19,563 bases of DNA from JAHFUI01 sp041485905. Its GTDB lineage: Bacteria > Acidobacteriota > Vicinamibacteria > Vicinamibacterales > CAVVIG01. Below the pieces are notes generated by a model, which did not search any database, was not told the origin of the DNA, and saw nothing but the letters and a program-made list of their open reading frames with translations. Both the position numbers and the translations under genes were made by a program. The stretch covers positions 1 to 19,563 of the forward strand of contig JBGPKK010000087.1 in assembly GCA_041485905.1 (NCBI GenBank). The letters run 5' to 3'. Shown in pieces: positions 1 to 7,388 of this stretch; position 1 is the stretch's first letter; each line of letters opens with the position of its first letter.

Positions 1-497
1 CGCCTGAACGCGCGCTGGAGCTGGGACGGCGTGACGTGAACGCAAGCCGCCAGCACTGCGAGATTCCACGGACGGCGGTAGTCCTGCCGGATCGAGCGCG
101 CGACCTGGCTTGCGACTGAAGCTGGGTGCAGAGGCTCAAACGTTTCGAAGAAGGCGTCCGCCCAGCGGGCGAATGCCGTTCGAGGATCCTCGTCTGGCTG
201 GTTCCACAGGAACGGCAGGAACGAAGTCGGCGCGAACTCGCAGTCGCTCGGACGACCCTGATGTGCGCGGGCGTGAAGGGCGTCACCACAGCGACACGCG
301 AATTCGAGGAGCAGCCCCCGCAGCACGAGTCGCTCGACGTGGCTCTCATTCTTAGGCAGCAACGCCGCGAAGCTCGTGAGCATCGCATGTGCATCGTCAG
401 CGTCGCCGAGCATCAGCCGGCCGCTGACGAGCTGCGATTCTGCGACAACTCGGTCGAGCCACCGTTGGCCAACCATCCTGACGGCCTCCGAGCTCAT
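1..497 (-). CDS. AraC-family transcriptional regulator, 5' part (3' end outside window)
   Basis: An open frame on the minus strand runs from ATG at 497 to the left edge (165 codons plus 2 nt) without a stop. Residues about 134-165 read as the start of an AraC/XylS DNA-binding domain: SIRQDYRRPWNLAVLAACVH then VTPSQLQRAFR, the usual pattern of a helix, a P-W-x-L turn and the first helix-turn-helix ending in L-x-R-x-F. The 130 residues before it match no ligand domain I recognise. The frame stays open upstream, with GTG codons at 566 and 524, and no clear ribosome binding site decides the start. The gene is divergent from the metalloprotease gene at 706, so the 208-bp gap could hold promoters for both, but regulation of that gene is only a guess. 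The C-terminal part of the domain is not visible. Confidence 0.75.
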   Translation of the reverse strand, partial: MSSEAVRMVGQRWLDRVVAESQLVSGRLMLGDADDAHAMLTSFAALLPKNESHVERLVLRGLLLEFACRCGDALHARAHQGRPSDCEFAPTSFLPFLWNQPDEDPRTAFARWADAFFETFEPLHPASVASQVARSIRQDYRRPWNLAVLAACVHVTPSQLQRAFR

Positions 498-705
498 CAA
501 CCGAAATCGAAGACTTGTACGCACGACGCGTTCCCGATCGCGTGCATCCTGCTCACTTTTTATCACGAACGGGAACCCGTTTGTCGTTGTGCGCTCGATC
601 GCGACTATGGATACTCGTCAGGGCTCGGACATTCAAAATCGTCGTCGGAAGCCCAAAGCTGTAATACGCAATTGAAACGGCAACCTGACTGAGAAGGACA
701 ACGGC

Positions 706-1110
706 GTGTCAAAACCTTATCTGCGTAGCTTCATCGTCGCTCTAGCGTTGGCTGTGGGCATGTCCATCCTGCTTGCAGGACTGTTACCGTCGTGGGGGAG
801 GCCGATTGTCTTGGCACAATCTTGTCCGCCTGTGCCGGTGGACGCCGATACCATTACCGTCCAACCATTCCCCACCGCGCAAGGAGCGTGCTGGGTTCCT
901 GGGAACGGCGGAGCTCCCGTCGCGAGCAACTCAGATTTGACGGGAGGTGCCACGTTTGCCAAGATCTACACTTATGTCACGCACAATGGGGTGGCTCAAA
1001 GTAGCGGGAAATGTCAGATCTACGCGTGGAGCAACGGATGCGTCTTGGCAAGTGAGCAGACTCGATGGCTTGGACGCATAGAGATCAAGACCTACTACCC
1101 AAACGGGTAA
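706..1110 (+). pseudogene. secreted zinc metalloprotease, 5' fragment cut off by IS66 element
   Basis: The GTG start at 706 is preceded by GAGAAGG at good spacing. Residues 1-38 form a Sec signal peptide: basic N-terminus, a long hydrophobic stretch and a likely cleavage near VLAQS. The fragment reads to residue 134, where the first bases of the inserted element (GTAA) supply a TAA stop. The protein ends YYPNG, and the same PNG codons resume at 2682 beyond the element in the same frame. Taking out the element and one 8-bp duplication gives a 1185-nt gene encoding 394 aa. This fragment has the export signal but no catalytic motif, so any product would be an exported stub of unknown stability. 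Confidence 0.85.
1099..1106. repeat. 8-bp target site duplication, left copy
   Basis: CCAAACGG immediately precedes the left end of the IS66 element and is repeated exactly at 2682-2689. Eight base pairs is the duplication length typical of IS66-family insertions. Confidence 0.95.
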
Positions 1111-1123
1111 CAGTTCAGGGGGT
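1107..1123 (+). repeat. IS66 element terminal inverted repeat, left
   Basis: GTAACAGTTCAGGGGGT matches the reverse complement of 2665-2681 (GTAACAATTCAGGGGGT) at 16 of 17 positions. The TGA stop of the transposase (1115-1117) lies inside this repeat. Confidence 0.93.
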
Positions 1124-2627
1124 TGGCCGCTTTCGCAGCAGTGACGCGACCGCGCCACGGCGGCGGTGGCAGCGAATCGCGGCGGTGAGGTAGACGAGCG
1201 TGTTGAGTTGCTGCAACTGGCACGTGCGGGTCACCGTGAGCAGACGCGCGACCGCGATCTCGCCGTCAGGGCTCCGATTCCCAAACATGATCTTGCGCCA
1301 CTGCACGGCCGTGCGCAGGGCTCGTTCGGCAGCGTTATTCGTTGGATCGACGCCATCCTCATGGACAAACGTGAAGAAGTGTTGATTGTGCACAAACAGC
1401 GCCCGGGCGAGATTGCTCACGTCGGTGTTGGCCGCGTTGACGTAACGGTCGCCGAGCGCGAAGAAGGCGTGCTCGATCGGCAGCGCCTTGGCGATCAACT
1501 GCTCGCGGGTGATCGGACCGCCGCGGGCGGTGGGATCCCCCCGATAGCGATGCCACAATCGGAAGAGTCGCTTCTGCAGCGCGAGCGCGTCGTGACAGAA
1601 GCGTTTCGCCGAGGCGGTCTTGGCCAGTTCCTGTGCGCTCAAGAGATTCCGGGTGAAATGCGCCCAGCAGAACTGCCGGAGACCGGACGCATACGTCAGG
1701 TACGTCGGCAAGCGGTCACTGCCGAGGATGCCGGGAAAGGTCTCGCCGAGCAGGCGTCGCAACACGTCTGCGCCACGGGACGCGGCAATCGTATAGAAGA
1801 TAAACGTCGGCGCCACGAGCGCCCAGAGCCAGCGCTTCTGGCCGTTGGTGCGGTGCCCGGTTTCATCGCAGTTGAGCACCGGCTGCTGGGGCAAGGCCCG
1901 CTCGAGTTCCTCGCACGGCCCGGCGACAGCGGCACTCGTTTCTTCCCAGGCCTTCTGGGTACTGCCCACGCTGATCGGAATCTGGAGCGCCCCTTCGAGC
2001 AGGCGCTGCACGACGAGTCGCGGCAAGCGACACACGACCGTCAAATACGCAATCAGGGCGGTCAACTGCGGGCCGAACTGCCCCTCGATCTCGTTGGGCA
2101 GGGGCGCCTGCGTGGTCTGGCCGCACGCGGGACAGACGACGGGCGGACATTGGTATTCGGTGATGTGCGCTTCGATCGGCGGCAACTCGGTGACCTGATG
2201 TCGACGCGGCGGACCGGCGAGCACGCGCCGGTCGGCCCGCAGGGGGTTGATCGCAATGGCGACACACGGCCGGCCAGAGTTCCACCGTCGCGTTCACACG
2301 CTCCGGCGGGACCAGCGGCCGGCAATGGCCAGGATGTCCAGGTTGCCCGCCTCGTGTCCGCCGACTCTTGTCACGCCGTCCCCGCGTCCGCTGTCGGCCG
2401 GCGAGTCCATCCGATGAGGGCGGCTTCGATGTCGTCGTCGAATTCTGCTGCCGCAGCGCGAGTTGCCGTTCCAGATCGGCAATTCGCTTCGTCTGCTCAG
2501 CCACCTGTTGCCGCAGCCGTTCATTCTCCTGGCGCAGGCGTTCGTTTTCCGCCGAGGCGCGGCGATCACCGTCAGGCCGATCAGAATGTGCCGCCGCTCG
2601 TTCCCGCGTGGACCGCCGTCCCGTCAC
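1115..2627 (-). pseudogene. tnpC: IS66 family transposase (TnpC type), frameshifted
   Basis: The N-terminal frame starts at GTG 2627. It shows a leucine-zipper-like stretch (repeats of ENERLRQ), then a TSKPPSSDG segment and a CRHC zinc-finger half, all typical of IS66 TnpC. The C-terminal frame, open from 2224 to 1115 (369 aa), continues with the CPACG half, the DDE catalytic domain and the IS66 C-terminal region. Within it D120 (NCDETG), D170 (GSDRLPTY) and E300 (NNAAERALR) are the expected acidic triad. The two frames join if one base is removed from the G run at 2242-2246; the product would then be 503 aa, normal for the family, reading CDQPLRADRRVLAGPPRRH across the join. Either the gene is dead or the run is a sequencing error. 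I see no reason to propose programmed frameshifting, which is not a feature of TnpC. Confidence 0.9.
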
Positions 2628-2664
2628 GCGTCACACGGTACGCCGATCGCCTTAACTTGTACAG

Positions 2665-2681
2665 ACCCCCTGAATTGTTAC
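2665..2681 (-). repeat. IS66 element terminal inverted repeat, right
   Basis: The reverse complement reads GTAACAATTCAGGGGGT and matches the left end with one mismatch, at position 7. Beyond 17 bp the two ends diverge. Confidence 0.93.
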
Positions 2682-2689
2682 CCAAACGG
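2682..2689. repeat. 8-bp target site duplication, right copy
   Basis: CCAAACGG directly follows the right inverted repeat and is identical to 1099-1106. It encodes part of the P-N-G codons shared by both halves of the split protease. Confidence 0.95.
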
Positions 2690-3473
2690 TCAGACACAAA
2701 CCGGGTCAGTTAATCCAATTGGCAGCGTCCAGTACATGGATTCGCGTGTGCCTGGGACCACCGGCCCCCCGATCAACACCATGCTGTACTACCTGGGTGC
2801 GTACCGGCATACGTATCAGTCGTTTTGTTCGGGAACGAATTGCAACACTCCAACAAATTCAGATGTGAAGGAAGTCAAGCTCAACGGGCTGCAGTGTGCG
2901 CCGACGTGGAATTTTTACCCACTTGATACACGGACGATGCGGGCGCCAGCACAACCCATTCAGGTATATATCCCAGATTCGATGTGGAACCAAAACGGCC
3001 TCAGTACGGCATTCCAGGCGGCCAAGAACGATTGGAACACTGCCCTCGCAGGCACGGGAGTCACATTCGAGAGGACAGCCGTTGATTGCTCGGCGGACGG
3101 CGGTGCCTGTATCCAGATGACTCAGGACTATACAGATCCCGGCGGGTGCGCCGGATTTCAGCCTAACGTGATAGATGGTCAGGGCGTCTTCGCCAATCCA
3201 ACTCAGCTGCGGTTACCGATTACGCCCGCTGACAGGGATTGGCGTACGCGCCCGCCGAACAATCTTCGCAGAACCATCGCTCACGAACTTGGTCACGCGG
3301 TGGGCCTTAAGCATCCGACTTGTACCACATCCGATGCCATCATGGCGTCTCTCCCCCAGGGTACGATATGCAACAATTACACGCCCCCGATTCTGGGTCC
3401 GACAGCGAACGACATTCTCCCGACGACGAGCTCGACGTACGGCGACCACATGCAGAAATGGTGCAACTTCTAG
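2690..3473 (+). pseudogene. secreted zinc metalloprotease, 3' fragment with catalytic domain
   Basis: This is the rest of the gene that begins at 706. The frame continues exactly across the excised element (PNG then QTQTGSVN). It contains HELGHAVGLKH at 3282-3314, the HExxHxxGxxH zinc site of metzincins, with E as the catalytic base and three His as zinc ligands (H332, H336, H342 of the restored protein). A downstream AIMAS fits the Met-turn of matrixin-like enzymes. Several Cys suggest disulphides in an exported enzyme. The frame is open back into the element to 2463, so a chimeric protein of up to 336 aa starting inside the IS is possible, but it would lack the signal peptide. The secreted enzyme is therefore most likely lost. 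The natural substrate cannot be read from the sequence. Confidence 0.88.
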
Positions 3474-3491
3474 GTCCAAACCGAGATCGGG

Positions 3492-4142
3492 ATGAGGCTT
3501 GAAATGATGAGAAAACACGGCTTAACGATGCTCATGTGGTCCCTGGCTGTGAGCGCGGTCGCAGCCCAGGACGCGAAGGTGCCGACGCTTGCAGAAAGCG
3601 CGCTCCTTCACCGAACCACTCAACAAGGCCCGCTCTACATAGAGCGCATCAACGACCACATTGTCCTGCCGTTACGAGACATGGTTCAGCGGTCCGATCT
3701 GATTCTCCAGGCGTTGGTTCGACCCAGACGGACCTATCTGTCCGACAATCAGAGTTGGCTTTACACGGAGTTCGAGGCAACGCCGATTCGGATCCTCGCT
3801 CAGCCGCGGCCGAGAGTCCCACAACAACAGCCTGGCCCAAGCCCCATCCTGATCGAACAATCTGGCGGGAGCGCGGTCTTCAACGGCGTGGAAGTGATTG
3901 TTCGAGATAGCGAGTTCCATCTGCTTCCGACTGGTGAGCCCCTCGTCTTGTTCTTGACCTATGACGAGAAGAATGACCGCTATCGACTTCTCGGCTCAGC
4001 CAGCGCCTTCGCCGTGAGGGCATCGAGAATCGTACCGTTGCTCAAGTCCCATGTGGTAGAGGCAGAGTTCGGTGGCATCCCTTATGATCAGTTCATTCGC
4101 GACATTCAGGAGAACGTCCAAGCGACCGGTCTGAAGCGCTAG
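3492..4142 (+). CDS. secreted protein of unknown function, downstream of metalloprotease
   Basis: This 216-aa protein lies 18 nt after the protease stop and is probably co-transcribed with it. Residues 1-25 form a signal peptide (LTMLMWSLAVSAVAAQ), so it is exported. Two starts compete: ATG 3492, and ATG 3504 or 3507, which has GAGG at 3494-3497 with good spacing and would give a cleaner signal peptide. The mature part has a segment LRDMVQRSDLILQALV followed by alternating hydrophobic residues and a FLTYDEKNDRYRLLG strand pair, which suggests a small beta-rich domain. A proline/glutamine-rich loop (RPRVPQQQPGPSP) lies in the middle. I do not recognise a named family and see no catalytic motif. 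Its position suggests a role linked to the protease (partner, inhibitor or substrate), but that is inference. Confidence 0.8.
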   Translation: MRLEMMRKHGLTMLMWSLAVSAVAAQDAKVPTLAESALLHRTTQQGPLYIERINDHIVLPLRDMVQRSDLILQALVRPRRTYLSDNQSWLYTEFEATPIRILAQPRPRVPQQQPGPSPILIEQSGGSAVFNGVEVIVRDSEFHLLPTGEPLVLFLTYDEKNDRYRLLGSASAFAVRASRIVPLLKSHVVEAEFGGIPYDQFIRDIQENVQATGLKR

Positions 4143-4232
4143 CTTGACCGTGCGGCAGCGCAGTCAGGTTTTGCCTGGATCAGGCGTGGGTCGAGGCGGG
4201 CGCCGAGACCGATCCGCGGGCGAACAGGGCCA

Positions 4233-5519
4233 TCAGATCTTGACGAGCAGCTCCGCCGCAAACAGCATGGTGCGATCGTTGTCGCGCGCGGCCCACTTCA
4301 AGAGCGTTGCCACACTTCGATCGACGCGACCGTTGAAGACGACGCGGCCGTTGGCTTCGACCCTAACCGCCTGAGAAAAGTCGAACACGTCCGGCGACAG
4401 CAGCAGCGTGAACTCCGCCACGCCTGTGGTCGCTGCCGTCACCGTATTGCCCGTTTTCACGAGGTCCACGCGGCCGGACTGATGCCTGTTGTCGAAGATC
4501 ATCGGGCCCACATCGGTCATCAGGTTCACGTCCGGGAGGTCCGGTTCATTGCGGCCCTTGGGTGCGAGCTTGTCGATGACGAGCCAGTGCGCACGATTGT
4601 CGATGGGCGTGCCACCTGTCTCCCAGGTGAGTTTTTCTGGCAGCGGCTTGCGTGCATGGCTGCGAACGAACGCCTCGAACGATTCTTTCACCTCCGGCCA
4701 CCAGGCGGTGTTGTGCACGCCGTTGGGCTGCGGCTTGTAGACGACCTCGACGCCCTTCTGCTTCAAATGCTCCACGTACGGTCCGACGTAGCTCGTCGGA
4801 TACAAGGGATCGCGCCCTCCGTTTACGATGAAGAACGGCTTGTTCCGCAGGTTGTTCGGAAACACATCGCCCACCGCGAGCTCTTCGCTGCCGAGCACGA
4901 GCATGTTGCCGTTGAGCGGCAGGAAGCTCGCAAACGGGGTCGTATCCTTCATCGCCACGTAGAACACGCCCGTGCCGCCATCAGACACGCCGCTGACAAC
5001 GACGCGATTCTCGTCGATGTTGTAGGTCCGCTTCACGGTATCGAGAATCGTGCTGAGGTTCTGGAGCTGCGACGGACTCCACCACATCGCGTCGGCCCAG
5101 CTGGTGGGCAGAATGTAGATCTGTTCGTCGCCGCCAAGCTGGCCGATGCTCCCGTCGCCGCGGGGCTTGTTGCTCTCGCGGCTGACGCCGCCATGAAGCT
5201 GGAACCGCACCTGATACCGCTCGGCCGGATCGTACGACTCGGGAACGTTGACGGCGTAGAAGAACTCTCTCCCCTGGGCTTGATAGCCCGCCTTGACGAT
5301 GCCTTTCGGTACGGTCGAGCCGTAGGAACGTCCGGTTTTCAGCCGCCTGAATGCTTCGTCGAAGCTGACGCCGCTTCGGACGACGTCCGGGACGAGTTTC
5401 GCCGCGGCCTGCGGATTACGCGCATCCCAGAACGCTCTAAAGACGTCGCCGGGCGCGGCAGAAGGCGCAATGGCCGCGAGAAGGATGGCCAGCGCGGACG
5501 CGAAGACGCGATGGTTCAT
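4233..5519 (-). CDS. secreted alpha/beta-hydrolase, PHB-depolymerase-like esterase
   Basis: The 428-aa protein starts at ATG 5519, whose ATGA overlaps the fdhD stop by 4 nt. Residues 1-22 are a Sec signal peptide. The hydrolase fold is seen from the FQLHGG oxyanion-hole strand (about 107-111) through the nucleophile elbow GVSDGG (S179), the acid GGRDPLYP (D237) and the histidine GVHNTAWWPE (H269), a complete Ser-Asp-His triad in the expected order. Residues about 300-428 form an added C-terminal beta-rich region. The family includes PHB depolymerases, feruloyl and acetyl esterases; the substrate cannot be told. The frame stays open in-frame upstream of 5519 to 6017, but that stretch only overlaps fdhD in another frame and is not coding. 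Translation is probably coupled to fdhD. Confidence 0.88.
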   Translation of the reverse strand: MNHRVFASALAILLAAIAPSAAPGDVFRAFWDARNPQAAAKLVPDVVRSGVSFDEAFRRLKTGRSYGSTVPKGIVKAGYQAQGREFFYAVNVPESYDPAERYQVRFQLHGGVSRESNKPRGDGSIGQLGGDEQIYILPTSWADAMWWSPSQLQNLSTILDTVKRTYNIDENRVVVSGVSDGGTGVFYVAMKDTTPFASFLPLNGNMLVLGSEELAVGDVFPNNLRNKPFFIVNGGRDPLYPTSYVGPYVEHLKQKGVEVVYKPQPNGVHNTAWWPEVKESFEAFVRSHARKPLPEKLTWETGGTPIDNRAHWLVIDKLAPKGRNEPDLPDVNLMTDVGPMIFDNRHQSGRVDLVKTGNTVTAATTGVAEFTLLLSPDVFDFSQAVRVEANGRVVFNGRVDRSVATLLKWAARDNDRTMLFAAELLVKI

Positions 5520-6361
5520 GAGATGACCCGGGTCGTGACGGCCACGTCGATTCGGTCGGGATGCGCATAGACGTTGAAATTCTGACCCCGCAGAAAGCCG
5601 ACCAGCGTCACGCCGCTTTCCTGCGCGAGCTCGATGGCCAGGGTTGAGGGCGCGGAGACGGCCGCCACCATCGGGATGCCGGCCAGGAACGCCTTCTGCA
5701 CGATTTCGAACGACGTTCTGCCGCTCACAAACAGGAGATGGTCCGAGAGCGGGAGGCGGTCCTGCATCAGCATGCGGCCGACGACCTTGTCCACGGCGTT
5801 GTGACGTCCAACATCTTCGGCCATCGCGTCGAGAACGCCCTCGCGCGTGAACAGCCCCGCCGCGTGCAGCCCGCCGGTCTCGTCGAAGACGGGTTGAGCG
5901 GCGCGGAGTCGATCGGGGATGTCGACGAGCGTCTGCGCCGGGATCGTCCATCGGCTCGTGAGCGCCGGCGCGTCGGTGCACAGCGAATCGATGGTCAGCC
6001 GCCCGCACATACCGCACGAGGAGTTGCCCATCACCTGCCGTCGATCGGCCAGCATCTGTTCCAGTGCCTCGAACGATTGATTCGCAATCGTGACGTTGAC
6101 GATGTTCTCGGGATGCTCGGCCGAGGGATCCGTGCAGTACTCGATCGTCCCGAGATCGTCGGGACTCGTCAGCACGCGTTCGGCCAGCAGAAATCCTGCC
6201 GCGAGCTCGCGATCGGCGCCGGGTGTCCGCATGATGACGGCGAACGGCTTCCCGTGGAGCCGCACTTCCAACGGCTCTTCCGTGGCGGCGCGGTCGGTGC
6301 CGGCGTGACCGACCCCGTCACGCACCCGGGCGACATCGACGGCGCGGAACGCCTCTGCCAT
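5516..6361 (-). CDS. fdhD: formate dehydrogenase accessory sulfurtransferase FdhD
   Basis: FdhD passes sulfur from a cysteine desulfurase to the bis-MGD molybdenum cofactor of formate dehydrogenases. Hallmarks are EEPLEVRLHGKPFAVIMRTP near the N-terminus, the loop GNSSCGMCG carrying the two conserved cysteines (C116 and C119 from this start), the EDVGRHNAVDKV segment and the C-terminal GFLRGQNFNVYAHPDRI. Length (281 aa) is normal. I chose ATG 6361 (MAEAFRAVDV) because a TACAAT box lies exactly 7 nt upstream, as for three neighbouring genes; ATG 6370 (MIPMAE) is the alternative. No formate dehydrogenase gene or molybdenum-cofactor gene is in the window, so its client enzyme is elsewhere. It overlaps the esterase gene by 4 nt. 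Confidence 0.95.
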   Translation of the reverse strand: MAEAFRAVDVARVRDGVGHAGTDRAATEEPLEVRLHGKPFAVIMRTPGADRELAAGFLLAERVLTSPDDLGTIEYCTDPSAEHPENIVNVTIANQSFEALEQMLADRRQVMGNSSCGMCGRLTIDSLCTDAPALTSRWTIPAQTLVDIPDRLRAAQPVFDETGGLHAAGLFTREGVLDAMAEDVGRHNAVDKVVGRMLMQDRLPLSDHLLFVSGRTSFEIVQKAFLAGIPMVAAVSAPSTLAIELAQESGVTLVGFLRGQNFNVYAHPDRIDVAVTTRVIS

Positions 6362-6368
6362 GGGGATC

Positions 6369-6374
6369 ATTGTA
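6369..6374 (-). promoter_or_regulatory. putative -10 box of fdhD (leaderless type)
   Basis: TACAAT on the minus strand ends 7 nt before ATG 6361. It leaves no room for a ribosome binding site, so transcription would start at or next to the start codon. No -35 match was seen. Confidence 0.45.
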
Positions 6375-6380
6375 CCTGTC

Positions 6381-6402
6381 GGCGCACCTCATCGGGTCCG
6401 CC
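6381..6402. repeat. short palindromic repeat, copy 1 (imperfect)
   Basis: GGCGCACCTC ATCGGGTCCGCC is an imperfect palindrome closely matching the perfect one at 8739-8760, and the match continues for about eight bases downstream (CTGCGTAC against CTCCGTAC). A related half-copy, GGCGGACCTCC, lies at 6421-6431. It is in the gap between the divergent fdhD and yajQ genes. The shared sequence points to a dispersed REP-like family. Confidence 0.6.
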
Positions 6403-6480
6403 CTGCGTACCTCGCGCGTCGGCGGACCTCCTTCGGATGGGTCGGTAGATCAGGCGGGTCGGGGCACGGCCAAGTAGACA

Positions 6481-6486
6481 TACAAT
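6481..6486 (+). promoter_or_regulatory. putative -10 box of yajQ (leaderless type)
   Basis: TACAAT ends 7 nt before ATG 6494 with no Shine-Dalgarno sequence between. No convincing -35 element is visible. Confidence 0.45.
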
Positions 6487-6493
6487 CCATCGC

Positions 6494-6994
6494 ATGGCCG
6501 CCCAATCGTCATTCGACGTCACATCGACCGTTGATTTTCAGGAAGTCGACAACGCCCTGAATCAGGCGCGCAAGGAGGTTGGCCAACGCTACGACTTCAA
6601 AGGCGCAAAGGCCGACATCGAGTTGAACCCGACCGACAAGAAGCTGACCCTCACCACCGACGACGAGATGAAGATGAACGCGCTGTGGGAGATCGTTCAG
6701 ACCCGTCTGGTGCGACGCGGCGTCGCCGTGAAAAACTTCAAGACCGCCGAGTCACAGCCGGCGGCGGGCGGCACCGTACGCCGCGTGATCGATATTCAAC
6801 AGGGCATCCCAATCGAAGCCGCGCGGGAGATTGTCAAGTTCCTTAAAGAAAAAAAGATGAAGAAGGTTCAGGCGGCGATCCAAGCCGAGCAGGTCCGCGT
6901 GAGCTCGCCGTCAAAAGACGAACTGCAGACAGCCATGAGCGAGCTGCGCGAACACGATTTCGGCGTCGCGCTGCAATTCGGCAACTACCGCTGA
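6494..6994 (+). CDS. yajQ: YajQ family cyclic-di-GMP/nucleotide-binding protein
   Basis: The 166-aa product matches the YajQ (UPF0234) family over its full length. It begins SSFDVTSTVDFQEVDNALNQ, continues with RYDFKGAKADIELN and DEMKMNALWEIVQTRLVRRG, and includes RVIDIQQGIPIEAAREIVK and the final HDFGVALQFGNYR. Family members have two ferredoxin-like lobes; some bind cyclic di-GMP and act with transcription factors, others bind nucleotides or RNA. Nothing here shows which applies. The ATG at 6494 gives the standard family N-terminus (MAAQSSFDV). It is transcribed away from fdhD and seems to stand alone, with a strong hairpin just after its stop. Confidence 0.96.
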   Translation: MAAQSSFDVTSTVDFQEVDNALNQARKEVGQRYDFKGAKADIELNPTDKKLTLTTDDEMKMNALWEIVQTRLVRRGVAVKNFKTAESQPAAGGTVRRVIDIQQGIPIEAAREIVKFLKEKKMKKVQAAIQAEQVRVSSPSKDELQTAMSELREHDFGVALQFGNYR

Positions 6995-7376
6995 TTAACG
7001 CTCCCGATGGCGCCCGCATTCGCATGCGGCGACGCGGTCTCCATCGGGCCGAGTCGGATATGTCTGTCGCCGGCCAGTCGCAGGCCGCGACGCCGTCCGG
7101 ATCGCCGAATAGAAATCCTGCAGCCCACGGCCGGACGGCTGGCGAAACCTGATGACCACGGGTTTCATCGTGTCTTTTTCGTTGACCACCGCTGTCCCCT
7201 TCAATGACACGTCGGCCCGCGGCGGCGTTTCGAAACGGGCGCCTCGCCGGCCTCCAGCGTTGTCTGCCTTCCTGACACCCGAAATCTCCGATTTACGTTC
7301 ATCTGTACGATAACGCTACGGTCTTGCCGTGAACGTTGGGGGGTAAACGTCAAGCGGAGCAATATCAGTGCCGCGC
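6995..7376. other. intergenic region without a supported gene
   Basis: About 380 bp separate yajQ from hemD. After the hairpin at 7003-7048 I see no convincing gene. The minus-strand frame 6995-7210 (71 codons) is Arg-rich, has no recognisable domain and no good ribosome binding site. The plus-strand frame 7007-7207 looks like chance coding. A decayed small gene cannot be excluded. Confidence 0.5.
7003..7048 (+). terminator. double-stem hairpin after yajQ, terminator-like
   Basis: CCCGATGG (7003-7010) pairs with CCATCGGG (7041-7048), and inside it CCGCAT (7014-7019) pairs with ATGCGG (7024-7029) around a TCGC loop. It starts 8 nt after the yajQ stop. No T-run follows, so it may be a Rho-dependent or 3'-end-stabilising structure and not a classical intrinsic terminator. 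Confidence 0.5.
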
Positions 7377-7382
7377 TATCAT
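7377..7382 (+). promoter_or_regulatory. putative -10 box of hemD (leaderless type)
   Basis: TATCAT ends 6 nt before ATG 7389. There is no ribosome binding site in the gap. No -35 match was found. Confidence 0.4.
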
Positions 7383-7388
7383 GTCTCT

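Larger units (their letters stand above)
1107..2681. mobile_element. IS66-family insertion sequence, 1575 bp, complete ends, single-ORF type
   Basis: The element is bounded by inverted repeats starting GTAAC and by an exact 8-bp direct duplication, both hallmarks of IS66-family elements. It holds one gene, a TnpC-type DDE transposase on the minus strand, and there is no room for the tnpA and tnpB accessory genes of classical IS66. That layout matches the ISBst12-like subgroup known from the family. It sits inside a metalloprotease gene at codon 134. The 17-bp ends differ at one position only and the duplication is perfect, so the insertion appears recent. The transposase frame carries a one-base shift, so this copy is probably not autonomous. 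Confidence 0.95.

Noticed and set aside
639..667. Sigma-70 promoter for the metalloprotease (TAATAC at 662)
   Set aside because: No -35 match at suitable distance, so the hexamer alone is not enough.
126..692. 188-codon plus-strand frame at the left edge
   Set aside because: Low-complexity translation opposite the AraC-type gene, whose helix-turn-helix is recognisable on the minus strand.
2242..2246. Programmed frameshift in the transposase
   Set aside because: TnpC of IS66 is normally one frame; a simple one-base indel in a homopolymer explains the break better.
1166..2713. 515-codon open frame on the plus strand across the IS element
   Set aside because: It is the antisense of the IS66 transposase in GC-rich DNA; its translation has no domain and it ends just outside the element.
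4482..5570. 362-codon plus-strand frame
   Set aside because: Antisense of the esterase gene, which has a signal peptide and full catalytic triad.
5520..6017. N-terminal extension of the esterase frame upstream of 5519
   Set aside because: The stretch overlaps fdhD in another frame, is Arg-rich without domains, and a signal peptide begins at the ATG at 5519.
6995..7210. 71-codon minus-strand gene between yajQ and hemD
   Set aside because: No domain, no ribosome binding site and Arg-rich composition; its 3' part is the palindrome after yajQ.
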